64,000 bases of DNA, taken from the IMG/VR virus record IMGVR_UViG_3300042541_003180, positions 21,312 through 85,311 of that record. One strand, 5' to 3'. The DNA is from a virus. The stretch's first letter is position 1, and each line of letters starts with the position of its first letter. Made by a program: the position numbers and the translations under genes. This document shows, in pieces, positions 1 to 7,880 of the stretch. The notes below the pieces were generated by a model. That model saw only the letters and a list, made by a program, of their open reading frames with translations. It was not told where the DNA came from and ran no database searches.

Positions 1-936
1 GAAATTAAAATTGTTGATTTTGGTAGACGTTCAATTTCATCAATTCGTCAAGTACTTAAATCTAAAATTATGGATTTAGGTAAAGAATCTTTGTACAAAA
101 AATATAAAGATAGAGAAGGTGAAATTTTCACTTGTGAAGTTTACCAAATTTTAAGAAAAGAAGTTATCGTAACTGATGATGAAGGTAATGAATTTGTTTT
201 ACCTAAAACAGAACAAATTCCAGGTGATTTCTTTAGAAAAGGTGATTCAATTAGAGCTATGTTACAAAGTGTCTCTATTGAAAATGGTAAACTTTATATG
301 ATTTTATCAAGAACTTCTAACAAGTTCTTAGAAAAATTATTTGAACTTGAGATACCTGAGGTATTTGACGGTTTAATTACAGTTAAAGCTGTTGTTAGAG
401 AACCTGGTTCTAAAGCAAAAGTTGCAGTTGAGTCTTATGATGATAGAATTGATCCTGTTGGAACTTGTGTAGGTGTTAAAGGAAGTAGAATTCACTCTAT
501 CGTAAGAGAGTTAAATAACGAAAACATTGATGTTATTACTTATACTACTAATAAATCGTTATACATAATGAGGGCATTAGGACAAAGTAAACCAAATGCT
601 GAGATAAATGAAGAAAATAAAACCGCAAGTGTTATTATTCCTTCTGATACCATGTCTTTAGCAATTGGTAAAGGTGGTTTAAACATTAAATTGGCTAGTA
701 AATTGACTGGATACAAAATAAATGTATTCTCTGACGTTGACCATAATGAAGATGTCTTATTAGAAGATTTCTCAGATGAAATTGACGGTTGGATTATTGA
801 TGAACTTAAAAAGGTTGGTTATGATACAGCTAAAAGTGTTTTAAAGGCGGACTTTAATTTACTTGTTAAACAAACAGATTTAGAAGAAGAAACAATAAGA
901 GAAGTTGTTAAGATTTTAAAATCTGAATTTGAATAA
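1..936 (+). CDS. nusA: NusA-like transcription factor (5' end outside window)
   Basis: The reading frame is open from base 1, so the first methionine at base 70 is internal. The leading residues (VDFGRRSISSIRQVLKSKI) match the end of the NusA N-terminal domain, which binds RNA polymerase. Then follow an S1 domain (starting near REGEIFTCEV), KH1 (with GTCVGVKGSRI) and KH2 (with SLAIGKGGLNIKLA). The C-terminus (EIDGWIIDELKK, TDLEEETIREV) is the helix-hairpin-helix region seen in Bacteroidetes NusA. NusA modulates pausing, termination and antitermination on RNA polymerase. A nearly complete NusA in a phage suggests acquisition from a host and control of host polymerase. The gene ends at a bidirectional terminator. 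Family assignment is strong; phage use is inferred. Confidence 0.88.
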   Translation, partial: EIKIVDFGRRSISSIRQVLKSKIMDLGKESLYKKYKDREGEIFTCEVYQILRKEVIVTDDEGNEFVLPKTEQIPGDFFRKGDSIRAMLQSVSIENGKLYMILSRTSNKFLEKLFELEIPEVFDGLITVKAVVREPGSKAKVAVESYDDRIDPVGTCVGVKGSRIHSIVRELNNENIDVITYTTNKSLYIMRALGQSKPNAEINEENKTASVIIPSDTMSLAIGKGGLNIKLASKLTGYKINVFSDVDHNEDVLLEDFSDEIDGWIIDELKKVGYDTAKSVLKADFNLLVKQTDLEEETIREVVKILKSEFE

Positions 937-937
937 A

Positions 938-965
938 AAAAGAGACTCAATATTGAGTCTCTTTT
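938..965. terminator. Bidirectional hairpin terminator
   Basis: A perfect palindrome (AGAGACTCAA/TTGAGTCTCT, 941-962) flanked by A and T runs separates the convergent NusA-like and nuclease genes. It can serve both strands. Confidence 0.85.
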
Positions 966-1550
966 TTATTTTACTAAGTAAAGTGTGTAGTTATTAGATT
1001 TTGGTTTCTCATTGATAAAGTAATATTTCTCAACTTTACCATCATATTTTATTGTTTTAATAAAGGCATCTGGTACTGTTGCTCCGGTTGGTAGTTTAAT
1101 TGATTTATCTGAAAATATAATTTTTATTTCAACATCAACAATATACTTTTTAGCTAATTCTCTTTCATGTAATTCTAATAATCTCCAAGTACCTCTATTT
1201 AGGAATTGATCTTGTAAAGTACAGTTTAAATAAGTAAATGTTTTAAGTAACATTATTTTATCACAATTGAAATCTGCTGCTGGTGCACAATGACCTTTGT
1301 CATAAATATTATTCTCATAATCTTTTGAATCTGATGTTTTGTAGCCTTTTTCGGTATAGAAGTCCATACCTTGTCTTGAAACTTTACCCTCTTGACAAAG
1401 AACACGGTACTTAACTCTTAATGGTTGTTCAAATTTTTCGGAATAACTGATTTCAAAAATGTCTGTTTTAACTAACACACTATCTCTAACAACTTGAGAA
1501 TAACTCATGAACGTTGTTATAAATAATAAAATTGATAATAATTTCTTCAT
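966..1550 (-). CDS. Secreted NUC1-type DNA/RNA non-specific endonuclease
   Basis: A 194-aa protein with an N-terminal signal peptide (residues 1-19, ending SYSQ, a common Bacteroidetes cleavage context). The core matches the beta-beta-alpha-metal NUC1 family: DKGH at 84-87 corresponds to the DRGH motif with catalytic His87. Downstream N109, Q113, N118, W122 and E126 fit the metal-binding and active-site helix. Such enzymes cut DNA and RNA without sequence preference. The signal peptide implies action in the periplasm or outside the cell rather than on cytoplasmic host DNA. It stands alone between a terminator and its own upstream TTAATATATA element. It is shorter than typical family members, about 240-270 aa. 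Confidence 0.8.
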   Translation of the reverse strand: MKKLLSILLFITTFMSYSQVVRDSVLVKTDIFEISYSEKFEQPLRVKYRVLCQEGKVSRQGMDFYTEKGYKTSDSKDYENNIYDKGHCAPAADFNCDKIMLLKTFTYLNCTLQDQFLNRGTWRLLELHERELAKKYIVDVEIKIIFSDKSIKLPTGATVPDAFIKTIKYDGKVEKYYFINEKPKSNNYTLYLVK

Positions 1551-1573
1551 TTGTTTTATATTTTTTTAACTTA

Positions 1574-1584
1574 GTATATATTAA
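1574..1584 (-). promoter_or_regulatory. Candidate late promoter element before the nuclease
   Basis: Read on the minus strand this is TTAATATATAC, 23 bases before the nuclease start codon. It belongs to a recurring motif in the window. The promoter role is inferred. Confidence 0.4.
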
Positions 1585-1586
1585 AA

Positions 1587-1597
1587 TTAATATATAA
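1587..1597 (+). promoter_or_regulatory. Candidate late promoter element, very short leader
   Basis: TTAATATATAA ends four bases before the ATG of the 51-aa membrane protein. If it is a -10-like element, the transcript would start at or inside the start codon. Confidence 0.35.
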
Positions 1598-1601
1598 AAA
1601 T

Positions 1602-1757
1602 ATGAAGGTATTTGCTTATATTTTAATGGTGGTTTCTTTACTAATAGGTGTATTAGTTGATATGAATTTTTTCAGTGAGGTTCAATTTCCTATATTTAGT
1701 TCGTTTGTAATATTTCTAACAGCTATTTATATTTTATCTGTTAAAAAATCTAGTTAA
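1602..1757 (+). CDS. Small two-helix membrane protein
   Basis: A 51-aa reading frame (start MKVFAYILMVV, end SVKKSS) with two hydrophobic stretches, about residues 4-19 and 31-46, separated by a short polar loop (DMNFFSEVQ). It has a late-type element just upstream. Its 3' end overlaps the convergent 56-aa gene by eight bases. No family was recognised; size and topology would suit a small inner-membrane phage protein, but no function is assigned. Confidence 0.6.
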   Translation: MKVFAYILMVVSLLIGVLVDMNFFSEVQFPIFSSFVIFLTAIYILSVKKSS

Positions 1758-1920
1758 CAACAACGTAAATCATAACTTTTGAGTGTTCTTTAATAAATTT
1801 AAGTTCACCATAGAAACCTTGTTCCTTGGCTTTTTGAGTGTATTTCTCATAAATTTCATCAAAATTATTATCCATAACTTTGACTTTTTCGATTCCCAGT
1901 TTTTTTAATAATAGTTCCAT
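1750..1920 (-). CDS. Small hypothetical protein, 56 aa
   Basis: An open frame starting MELLLKKLGI and ending YVVVN with a TAG stop. It has mixed charged and hydrophobic residues and the predicted look of a small alpha/beta fold (helix DEIYEKYTQKAKEQG, then two strands). The start sits next to a TATATATT element at 1924-1931. No homologue was recognised. It is convergent with, and overlaps, the small membrane protein gene. Confidence 0.5.
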   Translation of the reverse strand: MELLLKKLGIEKVKVMDNNFDEIYEKYTQKAKEQGFYGELKFIKEHSKVMIYVVVN

Positions 1921-1971
1921 TTAGTATATATTTTAAATAACAACTCCTAAAAATAATTTAATATAATTAAA

Positions 1972-2481
1972 ATGAAATTAAAAGTTTATATTTCCGGATA
2001 TGGTGCTGAAGTTACTCAGGGAACTCTAACAAATGAAAAGGTTGAACAAATTTATGAAAGTTACGACTCATTAGAAGAGTATTTTACTCAGTATATTGAT
2101 GATGATTTTAGTTGGTATGAAATTGATGATAATTTTCATTGCTATGGTGCTTATTTAGCAGAATCACTTATTCAAGTTATAGATGGTGATGGTAATACTA
2201 TTTATGAAAATCCTTGTGATGAGTTAGTTACTACTGAATTGTTAACAAATGAAATTTATTCCGATGAAGAAAATTCTGCAATTACTTGTGTATCTATCGA
2301 AAAAGGAACATTCTTTGAGGGGGATTTTGAAGTAGATAATTTTGATCCCGAACTACTTACTTTAGAAATTAAAGTATTAGAAGGTTTTAGAATTATTTAT
2401 AAAGTATTATATAATAATGATGAAATTGATGGTGATTTTGTATTCTCTACCGGAAAAGACTTTAATGTTTATATTGATTAA
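1972..2481 (+). CDS. Acidic hypothetical protein
   Basis: A 169-aa, strongly acidic protein with many D, E, Y and F residues, no membrane segment and no signal peptide. Periodic beta-like segments (MKLKVYISGYG, LLTLEIKVLEG) suggest a compact beta-rich fold. It is preceded by an A-rich leader without a Shine-Dalgarno sequence. Its stop overlaps the stop of the convergent tagged gene by four bases. Very acidic small phage proteins sometimes mimic DNA or bind host enzymes, but no sequence match supports that here. Confidence 0.65.
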   Translation: MKLKVYISGYGAEVTQGTLTNEKVEQIYESYDSLEEYFTQYIDDDFSWYEIDDNFHCYGAYLAESLIQVIDGDGNTIYENPCDELVTTELLTNEIYSDEENSAITCVSIEKGTFFEGDFEVDNFDPELLTLEIKVLEGFRIIYKVLYNNDEIDGDFVFSTGKDFNVYID

Positions 2482-3152
2482 TTTTTCTTTAAAGGTATCT
2501 CAGGATCTATATCAAAATTATCATTAAGATATGTTTTTAATTCATTTTCTATATAATGATCTGGTACAACCTTATCATCGTCTTCTTGACTCATTTTCTC
2601 ACTAATAAATGTTGTAAACTCATTTACTACTTCTGGTTTAAGTGCTTCGATTAACCTATCAGATACTACAAATGCTCTTGAAAATCTATCTTTTAAATTA
2701 ACTTCTCCTTCTGGTAACTTCATATAAGTATCGATAGTTTTCTTTAAGAAGTCTGTATATTTAGATTGTGGTTCTAAGTAAGTAAATATAGTATCAAATA
2801 TTTTATGTACAATACGTGAAGATCCAAATATAGTACCTACTACTGCTAGTACAGGAAAGAAAGGTGCTAGTGATAAAGGAATTGCAATTGGTAATAAATT
2901 AAATATATTTTTCTTTAATGTAGTTTTCTTTTTAGCATCAATTGCATCTTTAAAAATCGCTTTAAGTAAACCAAAAGTAAACTTCTCTCCTTTTGAGTGT
3001 AGATAAGCTCCTAAGTGACCTTGTTTAGATAAAGTAATTTGTTTTTTTAATTCTTGTTTATCAGTCACACCCATTTTAATAAGTTGTGCTTTTATATTTT
3101 TATCATAATTTTCAAGGATTAAAAAGTCGTTATATTTTTTCAGTTTATTCAT
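2478..3152 (-). CDS. Tagged (putative head-packaged) protein with hydrophobic segment
   Basis: A 224-aa protein beginning with the shared tag (MNKLKKYNDFLILE). A T4 gp21-type site ILE lies at residues 12-14. The middle carries a hydrophobic stretch of about 25 residues (LLPIAIPLSLAPFFPVLAVV) in a basic lysine-rich context, followed by an amphipathic C-terminal half and an acidic tail. No enzyme motif was seen. If the tag is a capsid-targeting signal, the protein would enter the host with the DNA, and the hydrophobic segment could insert in a membrane. That is inference. Confidence 0.65.
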   Translation of the reverse strand: MNKLKKYNDFLILENYDKNIKAQLIKMGVTDKQELKKQITLSKQGHLGAYLHSKGEKFTFGLLKAIFKDAIDAKKKTTLKKNIFNLLPIAIPLSLAPFFPVLAVVGTIFGSSRIVHKIFDTIFTYLEPQSKYTDFLKKTIDTYMKLPEGEVNLKDRFSRAFVVSDRLIEALKPEVVNEFTTFISEKMSQEDDDKVVPDHYIENELKTYLNDNFDIDPEIPLKKN

Positions 3153-3192
3153 TATCTAAAAACAAAGATTAATTTTTACTATATATAAAATT

Positions 3193-4536
3193 ATGATGAC
3201 AGAAAAAACGATTTCCGATTTCTTATCAAATGAGTATAAAGAGTTTGCAATGTACTCTATTGAAGGAAGAGCAATACCATCTGTTGTTGATGGATTCAAA
3301 CCAACACAGAGAAAAATCATTCATATTTCCAATCAAATTTGGAGAAATGGTAGTGAGAAAAATATAAAAGTATTCCAGTTAGCAGGTAAGGTTGCGTCTG
3401 ATGCTTTTTACCACCACGGTAATACTTCATTAGAAAATGCTATTGTAACAATGGCACAAAAATTTAAAAATAATGCCGCCTTACTTGAAGAAGATGGACA
3501 ATTTGGTTCATTACGTTCTCCACAACCGGGTGCGGCAAGATATATTGGAACTAAATTAAGTGAGAACTTTAGATTGATTTATAAAGATTTTGACTTACTT
3601 GATTATAAAGAAGAAGAAGGTGAAACAATTGAACCAAAATACTTTTTACCAATCATTCCGACAGTTCTATTAAATGGTTCTTCAGGAATTGCAGTTGGTT
3701 TTGCTTCTAATGTTCTAAATAGAGACATTAAAAGCATTATTGATAGTTGTGTTAGAGTTATTGAAGGTAAAAAAATATCTAGTATTAAACCGTCTTTAAA
3801 TGAGTTTACAGGTGAATTCATACAAGATAAAGAAAATAGTAAAAGATGGATAATAAGAGGTCGTTTTCAAAAAGTAAATACTTCAACGGTTAAGATAAGT
3901 GAGTTACCACCTTCTATGACGTATGAAAAGTATGAAGAAATACTTGATAAACTGGTTGATAATAAAGATATAGTTTCATATGATGATAATTGTAAAGATA
4001 ATGTTGATTATACAATAAAGTTTAATAGAGCTGCTTTAGAGGGTTTAGATGATACTGCTTTAATAAAGCTTTTAAAGTTAGAAGAATCGTCAACAGAGAT
4101 ATTTACAACATTGGATGAGTTTGGTAAACTAAAAATATTTGAAACATCAGAAGAAATTATAGAATACTTTACCAAATTTAGATTAGAATACTATAATATA
4201 AGAAAACAACATACTTTGGATAAACTTAATAGAGAGTTAAAGATATTAAGTAATAGAGGTAGATTTATTAAAGCTATTCTAGATGAGAAGTTAAAAATAA
4301 ACAATGTGTCTAAAAATGAGATTATCAACGGTATTGATTCATTAGGACTAGAACAAATAGATGATTCATATGATTACTTATTAAGAATGTCAATTTACTC
4401 TTTAACAAAAGAGTTATTTGAGAAAATGAAGCAGGACTTCACTGCTAAAAAAGAAGAGATTAAGATACTAGAAGATACTGATCCAAAAGATATGTATCTC
4501 TTAGATTTAAGTGAATTAAAAAAGAAGTTTAAATAG
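3193..4536 (+). CDS. gp52: Type II DNA topoisomerase medium subunit (T4 gp52-like)
   Basis: A 447-aa GyrA/ParC-type breakage-reunion subunit, close to the 442 aa of T4 gp52. The N-terminus (SIEGRAIPSVVDGFKPTQRKII) is the family signature. The catalytic tyrosine is Tyr117 in GAARYIG, and GIAVGFASN is the conserved downstream motif. It lacks the GyrA beta-propeller C-terminal domain, as in T4. It should join an ATPase subunit (gp39/gp60 equivalents, not in this window) to remove supercoils and decatenate replicating phage DNA. A second methionine directly follows the first. A short TACTATATATA leader precedes the gene. Confidence 0.93.
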   Translation: MMTEKTISDFLSNEYKEFAMYSIEGRAIPSVVDGFKPTQRKIIHISNQIWRNGSEKNIKVFQLAGKVASDAFYHHGNTSLENAIVTMAQKFKNNAALLEEDGQFGSLRSPQPGAARYIGTKLSENFRLIYKDFDLLDYKEEEGETIEPKYFLPIIPTVLLNGSSGIAVGFASNVLNRDIKSIIDSCVRVIEGKKISSIKPSLNEFTGEFIQDKENSKRWIIRGRFQKVNTSTVKISELPPSMTYEKYEEILDKLVDNKDIVSYDDNCKDNVDYTIKFNRAALEGLDDTALIKLLKLEESSTEIFTTLDEFGKLKIFETSEEIIEYFTKFRLEYYNIRKQHTLDKLNRELKILSNRGRFIKAILDEKLKINNVSKNEIINGIDSLGLEQIDDSYDYLLRMSIYSLTKELFEKMKQDFTAKKEEIKILEDTDPKDMYLLDLSELKKKFK

Positions 4537-4566
4537 TTGAACATTTGATTTTTTTCACTATATTTG
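4537..4566 (+). promoter_or_regulatory. Bacteroidetes-type sigma-A promoter
   Basis: TTG at 4537-4539, a 19-base spacer and TATATTTG at 4559-4566 match the Bacteroidetes consensus TTG-N17-23-TAnnTTTG. The nucleotidyltransferase ATG is 20 bases downstream. This is the clearest host-type promoter in the window. Confidence 0.7.
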
Positions 4567-4585
4567 TAAAAATTATATAATAGAA

Positions 4586-5740
4586 ATGAAAGAACAATTA
4601 CTAAAACTTATAAATGAAAGATCTCCTGGTGCTATACCACTTTTCTTGGTGGTTAGAGGTTCACATGCTTATGGAACTAACATAGAGACATCCGATACTG
4701 ACTTTGCAGGTGTATTTATACAACCAATGGATGATATTATGGGGTTTAAATATAAACAACAAATAAATGATGATAATAATGATATTGTAATCTATGAGAT
4801 ACGTAGATTTTTAGAATTGTTGGCTAGTAATAATCCAACAGTTTTGGAATTGCTTAATACTCCAGAAGATTGTATTATTTATAAAGATCCTATTTTTGAT
4901 TTGATATTGGAAGATAGAGACCAATTTATTACTAAAATCTGTGCAAACTCTTTTGGTGGTTATGCTAGAGCTCAAATTGGTAAAGCTAAAGGTCAAAACA
5001 AGAAACAAAACTGGGAGAAAGATAAAGTAGTTCGTAAAGACTTACTTGACTTCTGTTATGTTATTGATGGTGAGAAAACAATACCTTTTAAGAAATCGAA
5101 ATATGGTTCTGATTACAAAGGTGATTTCTTACATAAACTATTTGGTAGGAAATATGATATAAGAATGTTTGGATTAACAAATGTTCCACATGCTAAAGAC
5201 GTTTATGCGGTTTACTACAATGATAAACCAGGTTTTTACAAAGGACTTGTAAAAGTAGGTGATGAAGGTTTAGAAACACCTAATTTAGGTATTTCAAATC
5301 AGTTAAGATTGTCTTCTATACCAAAAGGTGAAGTCTCATTGTGTAACATTATTTATAATAAAGATGGTTACTCTGAACACTGTAAAGACTTTAGAGAATA
5401 TGAAGAATGGTTAGAAAAGAGAAATCTTCAAAGATGGGTTGATGTTAAGTCACACGGTCAACAAATTGACGGGAAAAACATGTTACATTGTCGTAGATTG
5501 ATGGACATGGCTCGTGAAATTGCAGAGGGTAAGGGTATACTTGTTAGAAGATCAAATGCTCAAGAGCTTCTTGCAATTAGAAGAGGTGAGGTAGATTTAC
5601 AAACTTTGATTGACCACGTTGAAAGTGAGATTAAAGAAGTAGATACTTTGTTTAAAGAATCAAATTTACCGGAAAAGGTAGATGAAAAATTTATAAATAG
5701 TTTATTAGTAAAAATTAGAAAATCAGTATATGGTATATAG
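4586..5740 (+). CDS. COG3541-type nucleotidyltransferase (T4 NrdC.11-like)
   Basis: A 384-aa protein with the nucleotidyltransferase signature GSHAYGT (25-31) followed by SDTDFAGV (36-43), where the paired aspartates bind catalytic metal. The rest matches the large COG3541/YcgL-type family that includes T4 NrdC.11. Members are predicted to transfer nucleotides to RNA or other acceptors, and RNA repair has been suggested; no substrate can be read from the sequence. It is driven by the host-type promoter upstream, so it is probably early. Its last codons overlap the next gene by 11 bases, suggesting translational coupling. Confidence 0.8.
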   Translation: MKEQLLKLINERSPGAIPLFLVVRGSHAYGTNIETSDTDFAGVFIQPMDDIMGFKYKQQINDDNNDIVIYEIRRFLELLASNNPTVLELLNTPEDCIIYKDPIFDLILEDRDQFITKICANSFGGYARAQIGKAKGQNKKQNWEKDKVVRKDLLDFCYVIDGEKTIPFKKSKYGSDYKGDFLHKLFGRKYDIRMFGLTNVPHAKDVYAVYYNDKPGFYKGLVKVGDEGLETPNLGISNQLRLSSIPKGEVSLCNIIYNKDGYSEHCKDFREYEEWLEKRNLQRWVDVKSHGQQIDGKNMLHCRRLMDMAREIAEGKGILVRRSNAQELLAIRRGEVDLQTLIDHVESEIKEVDTLFKESNLPEKVDEKFINSLLVKIRKSVYGI

Positions 5741-6362
5741 TAACGCTACGATTATAGCAATTATTTTAGGTTTCTTTGCATTAGGTTATTTATTTAATAA
5801 TCTTTTAAGAAAGATTCTTGATGTTTATAATGAAAAAAATTATAAAAAAGAAATAAATGATATTTTTCAAGGAATATTGGATAATATTTACACACATAAG
5901 ACGAGTTTTAATAGCCGTATCAATAATACTGTTAGTGTTATGACTGAATTAGAGAATCTTGGTTCGATAAATATTGTTTATTTGATGGATAGAAAGGATA
6001 TTGCGGTATTTAAAGGAGATAAATGTATTTATACATCTGATTCTGCTGAAAAGACTTTAGTGGAGGAAATTATTATGGGTGTAGAAATTTTTTATAAGCA
6101 TGAAATCAATGATGTTGTAAATGTGATGGGAATGGTTTTTTCTCGTGATGAATTTGAGAAAAAGTTTGGTGTTAAAGTAGAGGATATAAAGAAAGGTAAT
6201 TTCAGAGGGTTGAAAGAAGAAATGTCTGATATTGAAAAAATCAAAAAAAGAAATTCGGTTAAATTCAATATAGATGAAATATTAGATAGAATTAGTTCTG
6301 TTGGTATAGAAAATCTTACACCAGAAGAAAGAAACTTCTTAGATAATTATAATAATGAATAA
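5730..6362 (+). CDS. Membrane-anchored protein with ILDKI-SLT-EE C-terminal motif
   Basis: A 210-aa protein with one N-terminal membrane helix (residues 8-28, IIAIILGFFALGYLFNN) and a soluble remainder. The last 30 residues (IDEILDRISSVGIENLTPEERNFLDNY) form the motif found at the C-terminus of many Bacteroidetes membrane proteins (DUF6576-like). Two other proteins here carry versions of it (at 16001 and 42275). The middle part (NIVYLMDRKDIAVFKGDKCIY) is not recognised. It overlaps genes on both sides and so belongs to the nucleotidyltransferase operon. Confidence 0.7.
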   Translation: MVYSNATIIAIILGFFALGYLFNNLLRKILDVYNEKNYKKEINDIFQGILDNIYTHKTSFNSRINNTVSVMTELENLGSINIVYLMDRKDIAVFKGDKCIYTSDSAEKTLVEEIIMGVEIFYKHEINDVVNVMGMVFSRDEFEKKFGVKVEDIKKGNFRGLKEEMSDIEKIKKRNSVKFNIDEILDRISSVGIENLTPEERNFLDNYNNE

Positions 6363-6696
6363 TCTTGAGTTAAATTCTTTTAGTTCAGACTTTGGAGATT
6401 TTAAAATAGTTTCTATTTTAAGTGACTATAGTAATCACTGGGTATTGGGTTTAACATCTGTTATACTTGAGAAAGACGAATTATACTATTACATTCAAGA
6501 AGAAAAAGAAAAGATTAGTGATGTTTCTAATATGCCACTTTATATTAAAGAAGATTGGATAAATTATAATAAACATGATTTAACTTTAGATATTATCAAT
6601 AAACATATTAAGTATTATAATAATGATGATGAAGATATGTTTAATTTATTAATGACGATACGTAGAGATTTTATTCTTAATAAGTATATAAAATAA
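6355..6696 (+). CDS. Hypothetical protein, 113 aa
   Basis: Soluble acidic protein (MNNLELNSFSSDFGDF start) whose ATG overlaps the stop region of the previous gene by eight bases, making it the third gene of an operon. It has beta-strand-like segments in the first half (FKIVSILSDY, HWVLGLTSVIL) and helices in the second. No motif was recognised. A strong terminator follows directly. Confidence 0.65.
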   Translation: MNNLELNSFSSDFGDFKIVSILSDYSNHWVLGLTSVILEKDELYYYIQEEKEKISDVSNMPLYIKEDWINYNKHDLTLDIINKHIKYYNNDDEDMFNLLMTIRRDFILNKYIK

Positions 6697-6698
6697 AA

Positions 6699-6720
6699 AA
6701 ACCACTCATTTGAGTGGTTT
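6699..6720. terminator. Bidirectional hairpin terminator
   Basis: AAACCACTCA and TGAGTGGTTT pair around a TT loop, with A and T runs on both sides, between convergent genes. Confidence 0.85.
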
Positions 6721-6738
6721 TCTTTTTATATTTAAAGA

Positions 6739-7305
6739 TTAAAGTGGTAATTCTTCTTCCTCTTCTTCCTCTTCTTCTTTTTGACCTTGTGCAGGTTCTT
6801 GAACTTCTCCTTGTGCAGGTTCTTGAGCTTGTCCTTCAACTGGAGTTTGAGCTTGTGGCTCTTCAAATTCTCCTTCTGGAGTTTGACCTTGTGCAGGTGC
6901 TTGAGCTTCTCCTTGTACAGGTGCTTGACCTTGTGCTTGTGGTTCAGCTTGTCCTTGAGTTTGTGCTTGTGGTTCAGTTTGAACTTGTACTTGCCCTTGT
7001 CCTTGAGTTTGAGCTTGAGTTTGACCACCCATTATTGCACCACCAGGAATTTTATCAATATCTAAAAATGTAGTAGTTACATATTTAATTATCTCTTCAG
7101 CAATATCTACGTCTCCAAAGAACTGACGTAAGTTTTTACCAGTAGTATCTTTTACTTTTTTAACATAAGCGTTTATTAAAGACTGAGGTAAATCAATCAT
7201 AGTTTTTACTTTATAAAGATCGTTAACTTGGAAAACAGATTCTTTGATAATCTCTTCTCTATTTTTTTGAATACGAAATTTTTCAAATGCTTTAACGTGT
7301 TTCAT
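6739..7305 (-). CDS. Tagged protein with long Q/P/E-rich repeat tail
   Basis: A 188-aa protein. The N-terminus MKHVKAFEKF is the shared tag, with a possible processing site IKE-S at residues 20-23. A compact domain of about 90 residues follows. Residues from about 97 onward are a degenerate Q-A-Q-T-Q-G-Q / E-P-A-Q-G-Q repeat, ending in a run of glutamates and LPL. The repeat probably grew by slippage of short G/T-rich units (6780-7030). Extended Q/P/E tails are flexible linkers; function is unknown. The opposite strand also appears open here, but only because of the repeat composition. Confidence 0.7.
   Translation of the reverse strand: MKHVKAFEKFRIQKNREEIIKESVFQVNDLYKVKTMIDLPQSLINAYVKKVKDTTGKNLRQFFGDVDIAEEIIKYVTTTFLDIDKIPGGAIMGGQTQAQTQGQGQVQVQTEPQAQTQGQAEPQAQGQAPVQGEAQAPAQGQTPEGEFEEPQAQTPVEGQAQEPAQGEVQEPAQGQKEEEEEEEEELPL
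6780..7030. repeat. Degenerate short tandem repeat in coding DNA
   Basis: Repeated units of the type CTTGTGCAGGTTCTTGA and CTTGTGGTTCAG encode the Q/P/E-rich tail. Because the unit has few stops in any frame, several frames stay open here. Confidence 0.75.
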
Positions 7306-7367
7306 GTTTTTGTTTATTTTTTATATGATTTATATATTAAGTATAAAAAGTCATTTTTTGTACTTTT

Positions 7368-7877
7368 TTAGAAAACTCCTAATACTGACAATAATAAACC
7401 AACTATTACTACGGAACCACCAATTCCACCTACAACCATCTTAGTTTTTAACCTTGATAATTGTTTATCTTTTTCATCAATTACTTGTTGTCTATTGGCT
7501 AATTGTTTTTCTAATACATTATTTTTTTCCATCCAAGCAATTATCTCACCTTGTAAAGCTTTGATTTTATCATCCTTTACTATTATTTGTTGGTCTAATT
7601 TAGTTATAGTAACATCTAATCTAGCAATTACTTCATCTTTTTCATTAACTACTTTAATACACATATCTTCATAGTCTTTCATTTCTTGTGATAGTTTTTC
7701 AAATTTTTCTAATATATTTGAATTATTATTAAGTTTCATGGCTTGTGGTATAGTCATAACTATAACTTTTTGTCCAAGTGAATCTTTTTCAAATCTTGGA
7801 TATTTGATTTCTTGTGTAACTTGTGAAAACATTGTTGTGAAAATCAATGTCATTAATATTGTAAATAACTTTCTCAT
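7368..7877 (-). CDS. Envelope coiled-coil protein with C-terminal membrane helix (spanin candidate)
   Basis: A 169-aa protein with a signal peptide (MRKLFTILMTLIFTTMFSQ), a long charged coiled coil (about residues 55-140) and a C-terminal membrane helix (MVVGGIGGSVVIVGLLLSVLGVF). An exported N-terminus, periplasmic coiled coil and inner-membrane C-terminus resemble the layout of unimolecular spanins, which fuse the two membranes in lysis. The usual lipobox cysteine is absent, which weakens the comparison. It follows the neighbouring coiled-coil protein by three bases. No holin or endolysin is adjacent. Confidence 0.55.
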   Translation of the reverse strand: MRKLFTILMTLIFTTMFSQVTQEIKYPRFEKDSLGQKVIVMTIPQAMKLNNNSNILEKFEKLSQEMKDYEDMCIKVVNEKDEVIARLDVTITKLDQQIIVKDDKIKALQGEIIAWMEKNNVLEKQLANRQQVIDEKDKQLSRLKTKMVVGGIGGSVVIVGLLLSVLGVF

Positions 7878-7880
7878 ATC

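Noticed and set aside
1-936. Host chromosome or prophage boundary at the left edge, suggested by NusA
   Set aside because: No att-like repeat, integrase or other host gene is visible; composition and terminator style continue unchanged into phage genes. A chimera cannot be fully excluded because the upstream sequence is missing.
6714-7073. Long open frames on the plus strand and a second minus frame within the Q-rich gene
   Set aside because: They are leucine-rich or lysine-rich shadows of a repeat that contains few stop codons; the tagged minus-strand frame has a proper start and domain.
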